Part shown: positions 1 through 5,279 of the stretch, piece by piece
Numbering within the stretch: the first letter of the stretch is position 1
Layout: each line of letters opens with the position of its first letter
NCBI GenBank assembly: GCA_946480965.1
Contig: CAMLMI010000209.1
Coordinates: forward strand, 1 to 7,999
From: an uncultured Verrucomicrobiales bacterium
GTDB lineage: Bacteria > Verrucomicrobiota > Verrucomicrobiae > Limisphaerales > CANJSG01
Direction: 5' to 3'
Length of the DNA stretch: 7,999 bases
Notes under the pieces: model-generated
Told to the model about the DNA's origin: nothing
The model's database searches: none
What the model saw: the letters and a program-made list of their open reading frames with translations, nothing else
Made by a program: the position numbers and the translations under genes

Positions 1-1
1 G

Positions 2-109
2 CTCATGCAGAACCGCCGCCTCGTCCGCGACCACGAGACCACCGAGTCCAGCGCCGAGGTTTTCGTCCACATCGCCATGCTCCGCCTCATGCTCAACCGA
101 CTCGACTGA
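2..109 (+). CDS. IS5-like DDE transposase, C-terminal end (partial)
   Basis: Only the last 35 codons lie in the window; the frame is open to the left edge and ends in TGA at 107-109. The visible protein reads 'NRRLVRDHETTESSAEVF' followed by a hydrophobic helix ending 'LRLMLNRLD'. IS5-family transposases typically end this way: an 'NRRL..D.E...ESAE.F' stretch after the catalytic Glu helix, then a short helix with '(I/L)RL.L.RL'. The DDE residues themselves lie outside the window, so activity cannot be judged. I see no convincing right-hand terminal inverted repeat in the next 60 bases, so this may be a degraded or end-truncated copy. Its last 17 bases overlap, antisense, the end of the AbrB-like gene. 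The family call is by eye from a short tail. Confidence 0.7.
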   Translation, partial: LMQNRRLVRDHETTESSAEVFVHIAMLRLMLNRLD

Positions 110-299
110 CTCCCTCCTCATGCAATGCCTTTTTCAGACGGCCTAAGCCCCGATTGGTCGGCCGGGAGATGCGACGCAGGGTGATCGTGTGCTCGTCTTC
201 GACGGAAACCTCGAATTCACAACCGGCGGATAGGCGAAGCTCTTTCCGCACGGTTGTCGGCAGGACGACCTGGCATTTCTGGGAGAGCACGGAGGGCAT
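93..299 (-). CDS. AbrB/MazE-type DNA-binding protein (SpoVT-AbrB domain), orphan antitoxin-like
   Basis: This 68-residue protein has one SpoVT-AbrB swapped-hairpin domain at about residues 4-44. The signature is 'S-Q-K-C-Q-V-V-L-P-T-T-V-R-K-E-L-R-L-S-A-G', then the acidic strand 'FEVSVEDEHTITLRRI'. Such domains dimerise and bind DNA as transition-state regulators or as antitoxins of VapBC/MazEF-type modules. I chose the ATG at 299 because the family begins a few residues before the 'S.KGQV' strand and a GGAAG lies 10 nt upstream (310-314); the frame stays open to 377, but that extension is low-complexity. The usual Gly after the conserved Lys is Cys here. No PIN or PemK toxin gene is adjacent. 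The C-terminal tail (about residue 55 on) runs into the transposase end, so the original C-terminus may have been replaced when the insertion sequence arrived. It may instead be a stand-alone regulator. Confidence 0.75.
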   Translation of the reverse strand: MPSVLSQKCQVVLPTTVRKELRLSAGCEFEVSVEDEHTITLRRISRPTNRGLGRLKKALHEEGVSRVG

Positions 300-413
300 G
301 GCGGGAATACTTCCACTCGATGTGCCCGAGCCAACCAGCAGGAAGCTTCGGCTTGGCGACGGCTCCGAATCGCGCATGGACTCGCCGACGGGCAGGGCTT
401 ACCAACCTCGGCC

Positions 414-1169
414 GTGAAAGCTGTCATTCTCGCCGCCGGCAAGGGCACCCGCATGGGCGGGCTCACCGCCGACATCCCCAAACCCATGCTCCCGGTGCAG
501 GGGCGGCCCATCCTGGAGCACATCCTGACCGGCTTGCGGGACGCCGCCGGCATCCGCGAATTCTTCATCGTGACCGGGCACCGGGCCGAGGTGGTGGAGG
601 GGCATTTCGGCGACGGTTCCCGGCTCGGCGTGTCCGTGCGCTACGGGCGGCAGACCGTCCAGGACGGCACGGGCAAGGCCCCGGAGCTGGCCAGGGAATT
701 CGTGGGCGACGACGCGTTCCTCCTGACCTACGGCGACATCCTGGTGAAGCCGGAAACCTATGCCCGCATGGTGGCGCGGTTCGCCGAAGCGGCTTTCGAC
801 GGGGTGGTGACGGTCACGGGCAGCGAGGACGTGACGAAGGGCGGGCTTTTCTTTTTCGACGACCGGTTCTGTCTGGAACACCTGGTGGAGAAACCGACTC
901 CGGCGCAAGTGGAGCAGCTGAGGCTGGAGGGGCGGCTGCAACCGGGCACGACGGCCTGGTATAACGCGGGCATCTACGTCTTCCGCCCGACGTTGTTCGG
1001 GTTCACGGCGCGGCTGGAGAAGTCGCCGCGCGGCGAATACGAGCTGACCGACGCGCTCACCGCCATGATCGCCGCCGGACAGAAGCTGGCCGGTCTGGAG
1101 ATCGCTGGCCGTTGGGTGGATGTGCGCGATCCGGAGGTGCTGGCGCAGGTGGAGGCGGGCAAGCTGTAG
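414..1169 (+). CDS. Sugar-1-phosphate nucleotidyltransferase (NTP_transferase family)
   Basis: The 251-residue cytoplasmic enzyme should join a sugar-1-phosphate to an NTP, giving an NDP-sugar and pyrophosphate for cell-envelope glycan synthesis. Family motifs appear in order: the nucleotide-binding loop 'LAAGKGTRM' (residues 6-14), 'KPMLPV' with the conserved Lys23, 'DGTGKA' (84-89), the metal-binding 'YGD' (106-108), 'VEKP' (158-161), 'YNAGIYVF' (183-190), 'EYELTD' (208-213) and 'WVDVRDP' (234-240). The size matches single-domain glucose-1-phosphate thymidylyl/uridylyl/cytidylyltransferase-like proteins, with no hexapeptide acyltransferase extension. The start is GTG at 414, which places the canonical 'MKAVILAAGKGTR' at the N-terminus; the upstream Shine-Dalgarno match is poor. 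No glycosyltransferase or sugar epimerase is next door, so the sugar and base cannot be assigned. Family confidence is high, exact substrate low. Confidence 0.92.
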   Translation: MKAVILAAGKGTRMGGLTADIPKPMLPVQGRPILEHILTGLRDAAGIREFFIVTGHRAEVVEGHFGDGSRLGVSVRYGRQTVQDGTGKAPELAREFVGDDAFLLTYGDILVKPETYARMVARFAEAAFDGVVTVTGSEDVTKGGLFFFDDRFCLEHLVEKPTPAQVEQLRLEGRLQPGTTAWYNAGIYVFRPTLFGFTARLEKSPRGEYELTDALTAMIAAGQKLAGLEIAGRWVDVRDPEVLAQVEAGKL

Positions 1170-1180
1170 GCGGCCCGAGT

Positions 1181-1220
1181 GCCATCCATGCTCCGTGAGC
1201 ATCGTGGCGGGCGAACGCCC
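1181..1220. repeat. Pair of intergenic palindromes (possible hairpins)
   Basis: Shortly after the nucleotidyltransferase stop, ATGCTC (1188-1193) and GAGCAT (1197-1202) form a perfect 6-bp stem with a CGT loop. It is extended by a GCCA/TGGC outer stem (1181-1184 with 1205-1208). A second small stem follows at once: GGGC (1209-1212) and GCCC (1217-1220) with loop GAAC. There is no T-run behind either stem, so this does not look like an ordinary intrinsic terminator. It could be a REP-like unit, a processing or mRNA-end structure, or chance in GC-rich DNA. The rest of the 1170-1315 gap shows no gene or clear promoter. Confidence 0.45.
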
Positions 1221-1315
1221 CAACCGGCCGAGATCCGGGTTCGACCGGGTCGCGTGGGAATAGCGCGGTGTCTTCGCCGTTGATCCCCGCCGCCCCGACA
1301 GGACAACTTGCCCGC

Positions 1316-1846
1316 ATGAAATGGCTTTGTTCCGCCGCCGTCCTCGGCGCGTTGGTTCTCTCCGCGTGCAGCGAGCAGCAGGCTGCTGCGCCCGCCGCCT
1401 CGCCGGCCCCGATGTCGATCGACGACATCTTGCCGAAGAAGGCACAGTCGAACCTGCCGACCACGAAGCTCTACCTCGGCACCGCCGAGCTGACCGCCGA
1501 GCTCTGCCTCGACGACGTCTCGCGCATGACCGGCATGATGTATCGGACCAACTTTCCGCCGACGGAGGGCATGTTGTTCGCCTTTCCCCGGCCTTCGCAG
1601 CTCAGCTTCTGGATGAAGAACGTGCCGATCAGCCTATCTGCGGCCTACATCAATCCGGAAGGCGTGATCGAGGACATCGTGGAACTGAAGCCGTTCGACA
1701 CGAACAGCGTGTTCTCCTCGGGCAACCGCGCGCAGTTCGTGCTGGAGGTGACCAACGGCTGGTTCAAGGCCTTCGGGGTGAACACCGGCGCCGTGGTCCG
1801 CACGGAACGCGGCGAACTGCGCGAATTGCTCCGTCAGGTCCGTTGA
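1316..1846 (+). CDS. DUF192 family lipoprotein
   Basis: The 176-residue product begins with a lipoprotein signal, 'MKWLCSAAVLGALVLSAC', with lipobox LSAC and the lipidated Cys at residue 18. An Ala/Pro-rich linker follows to about residue 35. The DUF192 domain (about 50-170) is recognisable from 'MTGMMYR' (71-77), 'EGMLFAF' (84-90), 'FWMKNV' (98-103), 'INPEGVIEDI' (112-121) and 'FVLEVTNGW' (141-149). The family is widespread; its biochemical role is not firmly established. The ATG at 1316 is preferred over an in-frame GTG at 1268 because it puts a proper signal peptide at the N-terminus and has AGGA at 1300-1303. The next gene starts 10 bp after the stop, so it is probably co-transcribed with nadE. 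The protein should sit on the periplasmic face of the inner membrane or in the outer membrane; the residue after the Cys is Ser, which does not suggest inner-membrane retention by the Asp+2 rule. Confidence 0.88.
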   Translation: MKWLCSAAVLGALVLSACSEQQAAAPAASPAPMSIDDILPKKAQSNLPTTKLYLGTAELTAELCLDDVSRMTGMMYRTNFPPTEGMLFAFPRPSQLSFWMKNVPISLSAAYINPEGVIEDIVELKPFDTNSVFSSGNRAQFVLEVTNGWFKAFGVNTGAVVRTERGELRELLRQVR

Positions 1847-1856
1847 TGCCGCGCCC

Positions 1857-3509
1857 ATGAAGATCGCCCTCGCGCAGCTCAACACCACCGTCGGCGACCT
1901 CGCCGGCAACGAAGCGAAGATCCTCGCCGCCTACGCCCGCGCCATTGCCGCCGGAGCCGACCTGCTGCTCACGCCCGAACTGGCGATCACCGGCTACCCG
2001 CCGCGCGACTTGCTGACGAAGCCCCACTTCGTCGCGCAGAATCTGGCGGCGCTGGAACGGCTCGCCGCGCAGACCGGCAACGTCGGCCTGGTGGTCGGCT
2101 ACGTGGGCGACCACCGCGCCGAGCCGGGCCGCGACCTGACCAACTCCGTCGCCCTGCTGCGCCACGGTCGGATCGTCGCCACGCGGAGCAAGACGCTGCT
2201 GCCCACCTACGACGTCTTCGACGAGGACCGCTACTTCGAGCCCGCCACGGAGAACGCCCCGGTGGTGTTCGACGGCCAGCCGCTCGGGCTGACCATTTGC
2301 GAGGACGTGTGGAACGACGAGGACTTCTGGCCCGAGCGGCTCTATCGCCGGAACCCGCCGATGGACCTCGTCCAAGCCGGAGCCGCGATCCTGCTGAACG
2401 CCTCCGCCTCGCCCTGGCATCTCGGCAAGGAGCGCACGCGCTTCGAGATGCTCCGCAGCTTGGCGATCAAGGCAGGGCGGCCCGTGGTCTACTGCAACCT
2501 GGTCGGAGGAAACGACGAGCTGGTCTTTGACGGCGCCAGCCTGGTCTTCGACGGCCAAGGCGCGCTGTTGGCCCAAGGAAAGGCGTTCGAGGAAGACTTC
2601 CTGTTGGTCGATCTTCCGACCAACAGCGCCCCGGCATCCGGCATCCAGCATCCGGCATCGATGCCCGAGGAAGAACTTCTCCACCGCGCGCTCGTCCTCG
2701 GCCTCCGCGACTATCTGCACAAGTGCGGCTTCAAGTCCACCGTGCTCGGCCTGAGCGGCGGGATCGATTCCGCGCTCGTCGCCTGCCTCGCCGCCGCCGC
2801 ATTGGGACCGGAGAACGTCCACGGCTTGGCGCTGCCTTCGCAGTTCAGCTCCCAGCACAGCCTCGACGACGCCCGGACCTTGGCCGCCAATCTCGGCATC
2901 CGCTACGATGTCGTGCCCATCCAACCTCCGTTCCTGGCGGTCAAAGAGCAGTTGCGCGGCGTCTTTGCCGGCAAGGGTGAAGATACCACCGAGGAGAACA
3001 TCCAAGCGCGCCTGCGCGGCGTGATCCTGATGGCGATGTCGAACAAGTTCGGCTCCCTTCTCCTGACCACCGGCAACAAGTCGGAGCTGGCCGTGGGCTA
3101 TTGCACGCTCTACGGCGACATGTGTGGCGGGCTCGCGGTGATCAACGACGTGCCCAAGACGATGGTCTATCGCCTGTCCCGCTGGATCAACCGGGAGCGC
3201 GAGATCATCCCCGAATCCTCCATCACCAAACCGCCCAGCGCCGAGCTGCGGCCCGACCAGAAGGACCAGGATTCCCTGCCGCCCTACGAGGTGCTCGACG
3301 CCATCCTCGACGCCTACGTGGTCCAGCACCGTTCCCTCGGAGAGATCCTGGGGATGGGCTTCGCGGAGGCCGACGTCCGTCGTGTCATCCGCCTGATCGA
3401 CCTGAGCGAATACAAGCGCCGCCAATCCGCCCCCGGCCTGAAGGTGACCAGCAAAGCCTTCGGCGTCGGCCGCCGCATGCCCATTGCCCAGCGCTTCCGG
3501 GAAGTCTGA
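1857..3509 (+). CDS. nadE: Glutamine-dependent NAD+ synthetase
   Basis: The 550-residue two-domain enzyme makes NAD+ from nicotinic acid adenine dinucleotide, ATP and glutamine, the last step of NAD biosynthesis. The N-terminal nitrilase-type glutaminase domain (about 1-253) carries the Glu-Lys-Cys triad: E41 in 'TPELAITGYPPRDLL', K112 in 'RSKTLLP' and C148 in 'TICEDVWND'. The C-terminal synthetase domain (about 270-550) has the PP-loop 'LGLSGGIDSALVA' (SGGIDS at 300-305), then 'TTGNKSE' and 'YGDMCGGLAVINDVPKT'. All key residues are present and the length is usual, so it should be active and essential or nearly so. Oddity: the interdomain linker (residues 259-268, 'PASGIQHPAS') is encoded by a heptamer tandem repeat seen elsewhere in the window. 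The ATG at 1857 gives the family-typical start 'MKIALAQLN'. The gene follows the DUF192 gene by 10 bp; its TGA abuts the stop of the convergent gene. Confidence 0.97.
   Translation: MKIALAQLNTTVGDLAGNEAKILAAYARAIAAGADLLLTPELAITGYPPRDLLTKPHFVAQNLAALERLAAQTGNVGLVVGYVGDHRAEPGRDLTNSVALLRHGRIVATRSKTLLPTYDVFDEDRYFEPATENAPVVFDGQPLGLTICEDVWNDEDFWPERLYRRNPPMDLVQAGAAILLNASASPWHLGKERTRFEMLRSLAIKAGRPVVYCNLVGGNDELVFDGASLVFDGQGALLAQGKAFEEDFLLVDLPTNSAPASGIQHPASMPEEELLHRALVLGLRDYLHKCGFKSTVLGLSGGIDSALVACLAAAALGPENVHGLALPSQFSSQHSLDDARTLAANLGIRYDVVPIQPPFLAVKEQLRGVFAGKGEDTTEENIQARLRGVILMAMSNKFGSLLLTTGNKSELAVGYCTLYGDMCGGLAVINDVPKTMVYRLSRWINREREIIPESSITKPPSAELRPDQKDQDSLPPYEVLDAILDAYVVQHRSLGEILGMGFAEADVRRVIRLIDLSEYKRRQSAPGLKVTSKAFGVGRRMPIAQRFREV
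2631..2658 (+). repeat. Heptamer tandem repeat inside nadE
   Basis: Four consecutive heptamers CCGGCAT / CCGGCAT / CCAGCAT / CCGGCAT lie in frame within nadE and encode the linker between the glutaminase and synthetase domains. Written in another phase the unit is GCATCCG. The same unit occurs on the opposite strand at 7397-7417. The total of 28 bp is not a multiple of 3, so any insertion must have included flanking bases, or been adjusted, to keep the frame. By design it resembles the short tandemly repeated heptamers known from some cyanobacteria, though the sequence is different. Confidence 0.8.
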
Positions 3510-4973
3510 TCAAGGCTGCGGCGCGACGACGCGGAAGAAGAGGTTCGTGCCGCCCATCGTATTGAGCCAGGTGATCGGACGGTTGTAGTTCGTCACCACC
3601 GCCTGTCGGTTCCAAGTGGCCAGATCGCCGGAGGACTGGAGTTCCAACAGCGCTCCATATTCCGCCGAGAGCAGCAATCGCAGCGCTGTGCCGGGCCCCG
3701 AAGGCTGGTAGAGCGGGATGTCCAACGGCACTTTGCCCTCGACTGGTCCGGTCACGGTGTTGGTCAAGCTGCTCCAGTGGATGGTCGTCCCGTCAAAGCC
3801 GGCCCATTGCAGATACTCCACGGTATCGCCGACCACCAGCGGCCCCAGTTCGGAGATCCCGATCTGGACCTGACCTTGAATGACTCCGGGACCGGGAACT
3901 TCTTCGGCGGGCACACTCGGCGGAGAGTTCAAACCTCCGAGATTGGTCCAACCCCAAGTGCCGGTCGTGGTGTAGAGACCCGGGAAGCTGGAAGCGGAGA
4001 AGAGGAAATCTGGCCGATCAATCACGCGCTCCAGAGCCTGCTGAAGGGAGTTCCCATTGGTCACGTAGCGATCCGTGAAAGGGATCGTCATCGGCAAAAA
4101 CGCCCCGGTCGTGGCATTGGCGTCGTGGGCGACAAACTGGATTTCGTTCACTCCCGGTCTCAGCGCCAGGTTGACGAAGGCGGCCCCTCCCGCGCCTCGC
4201 ACCTCGGGCGGCAAGACCTCGAAGTTGAGGTTTTGCGGGTGGTAGAGATGCCGCAGTCCGCCCACGTCATCGACCGTGAGGCCAAGAAAGACGCGTCCCA
4301 TCGACTGGCCCCACATCGCCTGGTTTCCGGCCGCAACCGTGCTGAAGTAGAGCGGGGCAATCGCTGGCCCATAAAAGTCTTCAATATGCGAGTAGATGGT
4401 TCCGTTGACCGAATCGGCAGGATTTCTCGAAATGGGGTCGTAGCTCCGCAGATGCCAGATCCGGTTGGTCACCCCCTCCAAAACATACGTCTGTCGAATC
4501 ACCCAAACAGATTGCTCCGGAGACGCGAGGCCAAGCTGCTTGAGGATCAGGCTTAAAGTGAGACTCTTCAAATCCTGAAGTCCCAGTGTAGCCGCCTGAG
4601 TGTTTGTCTCCCTCGCCTGAAATGGATAGCTGTTGGTCAGCACTTCGTCGGTGATCGAGTCCATCGGCGGCAAGGCGTTGAGCAGCGCGAAGGCCGCCTC
4701 GACCGCCTGGACGCCGTTGGTTCCGAAGCGTTCCCGGAACGAGGCGTCGAACCCGTAGGTCAACACTGGCACATTCCAGCGATACTCATGGTCACGCGCC
4801 ATCGGTCCCCCGGCATCCCGATACCCGTTTTCGGGCGTCATCCAGCTGGTCTTGGGACCGAGCAGTGAAAAGGCCTGGGCGGGCTGCATGGAAAGCAGCA
4901 GCGGCACGGCAGCCAGAGTTTGGAGGGAGAAACGACGAAGCAGACCAGCAGAACGATACAACAGGTTCGACAT
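3510..4973 (-). CDS. Exported protein of unknown function; metzincin-like fold remnants and LQxSxxLxxW C-terminal module
   Basis: The 487-residue product starts at ATG 4973, preceded by AAGGA with a 5-nt spacer; an in-frame extension to 5024 is rejected because it lacks this site and buries the signal peptide. Residues 1-34 form a Sec signal with an Arg-rich n-region (LLRR), a hydrophobic core and an 'AQA' cleavage site. Visible blocks: 'WNVPVLTYGFDASFRERFG' (66-84), a helix 'AVEAAFALLNALP' (90-102), 'LTLSLILKQLGL' (138-149), 'DDVGGLRHLY' (235-244), and a C-terminal module at about 435-487 with 'LELQSSGDLATW' and 'TNLFFRVVAPQP'. The 'DDvxGLrxLY' block and the helix ending in LGL resemble the end and the zinc helix of matrixin-type metzincins, but no HExxH is present, so it is not predicted to be a protease. 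I know no function. The middle of the gene (about 4370-4640) looks more AT-rich in codon choice than its neighbours. It converges on nadE with no spacer. Confidence 0.85.
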   Translation of the reverse strand: MSNLLYRSAGLLRRFSLQTLAAVPLLLSMQPAQAFSLLGPKTSWMTPENGYRDAGGPMARDHEYRWNVPVLTYGFDASFRERFGTNGVQAVEAAFALLNALPPMDSITDEVLTNSYPFQARETNTQAATLGLQDLKSLTLSLILKQLGLASPEQSVWVIRQTYVLEGVTNRIWHLRSYDPISRNPADSVNGTIYSHIEDFYGPAIAPLYFSTVAAGNQAMWGQSMGRVFLGLTVDDVGGLRHLYHPQNLNFEVLPPEVRGAGGAAFVNLALRPGVNEIQFVAHDANATTGAFLPMTIPFTDRYVTNGNSLQQALERVIDRPDFLFSASSFPGLYTTTGTWGWTNLGGLNSPPSVPAEEVPGPGVIQGQVQIGISELGPLVVGDTVEYLQWAGFDGTTIHWSSLTNTVTGPVEGKVPLDIPLYQPSGPGTALRLLLSAEYGALLELQSSGDLATWNRQAVVTNYNRPITWLNTMGGTNLFFRVVAPQP

Positions 4974-4978
4974 GGGAT

Positions 4979-4983
4979 TCCTT
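4979..4983 (-). promoter_or_regulatory. Ribosome binding site AAGGA that fixes the start of the exported protein
   Basis: On the minus strand AAGGA is followed by a 5-nt spacer (ATCCC) and ATG at 4973-4971. It is one of the best Shine-Dalgarno matches in the window. It decides for this start over the in-frame upstream one at 5024. Confidence 0.7.
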
Positions 4984-5000
4984 GGGTTCGCGGCGGATAA

Positions 5001-5029
5001 AAGCATTCCCAATGCTTCTAACAAGCATT
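5001..5029. repeat. Triple AAGCATT repeat forming two mutually exclusive hairpins
   Basis: AAGCATT occurs at 5001-5007, inverted as AATGCTT at 5011-5017, and again direct at 5023-5029. The central arm can pair perfectly over 7 bp with either neighbour, with a loop of 3 or 5 nt. The element lies 28-56 bases upstream of the ATG at 4973 and just before its ribosome binding site. It could be a tandem operator or an alternative RNA structure in the leader. A weak promoter-like pair (TTGTTA, 17-bp spacer, TTTATC on the minus strand) overlaps it, but I do not call it as a promoter. Confidence 0.6.
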
Positions 5030-5080
5030 CTTTGTCCTGCTGGTGTGTTTTCTGATCTTCGGCTCCTGCTGCTCTCTTTA

Positions 5081-5248
5081 GAGCCTATCCGAGTAACCCG
5101 GCTTTTCAGCAAGGAGTAGGAGCGCGGGTTTTTGGTACCCCGCCAAACCGCCGTCCCGTGTCCTTGGTCGCAGTATGTCTTGTAGGCCCGGTCCCCTGAC
5201 CGGGCGCGGCCACAAAAGAGCAACCGGCGAGGTTTTCCGGATGGGCTC
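5081..5248. mobile_element. Probable MITE, 168 bp, with terminal inverted repeats and TTA target duplication
   Basis: The left end reads GAGCCTATCCGAGTAACC and the right end, on the opposite strand, reads GAGCCCATCCGGAAAACC; they agree at 14 of 18 positions, including 10 of the first 11. Both ends are flanked directly by TTA (5078-5080 and 5249-5251), as expected for a 3-bp target duplication. The inside has no plausible gene and holds a perfect hairpin at 5186-5205. Three-base TNA duplications and short repeats starting with G are known for some IS5-family subgroups, so an IS5-type transposase may have mobilised it (inference). It sits between two same-strand genes, starting 31 bp after the spherulin-4 gene stop and ending about 107 bp before the next start codon. 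Confidence 0.7.
5186..5205. repeat. Perfect 8-bp palindrome with CCCT loop inside the MITE
   Basis: GCCCGGTC (5186-5193), loop CCCT, GACCGGGC (5198-5205) form a perfect and very stable stem-loop; GGCC/GGCC at the outside could extend it with a bulge. There is no T-run on either side that would make it a normal terminator. It could be the structural core of the MITE or an independent REP-like palindrome. It may still stall or end transcripts read from the upstream spherulin-4 gene. Confidence 0.65.
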
Positions 5249-5279
5249 TTAGCGGCTTGGTAGCACTACCCACCCCGGA

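Noticed and set aside
110..170. Right terminal inverted repeat of the left-edge insertion sequence
   Set aside because: No sequence here matches the MITE ends (GAGCC...ATCCG), and the left IS end is outside the window, so no repeat can be paired.
300..413. Divergent promoter for the AbrB-like gene and the nucleotidyltransferase
   Set aside because: A promoter is expected here by layout, but I cannot point to convincing -35/-10 boxes or an operator.
399..1445. Long minus-strand frame across the nucleotidyltransferase and DUF192 genes
   Set aside because: It is rich in Arg, His and Gly with no domain, and crosses two well-supported genes antisense.
1764..3425. A 553-codon reading frame on the minus strand, antisense to nadE
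   Set aside because: Its translation is low-complexity and rich in Gly, Val, Gln and His, with no recognisable domain, and it mirrors the codon structure of nadE, whose motifs are all intact. It is a GC-rich shadow frame.
5124..5143. GCGGG / CCCGC inverted pair around a T-run, considered as a terminator
   Set aside because: The stem is only 5 bp with a 10-nt loop and the T-run lies in the loop, not after the stem.
5258..5271. GGTAG/CTACC palindrome just after the spherulin-4 stop, considered as a terminator
   Set aside because: It is very short with a 2-4 nt loop and no U-tract in the direction of transcription; too weak to call.
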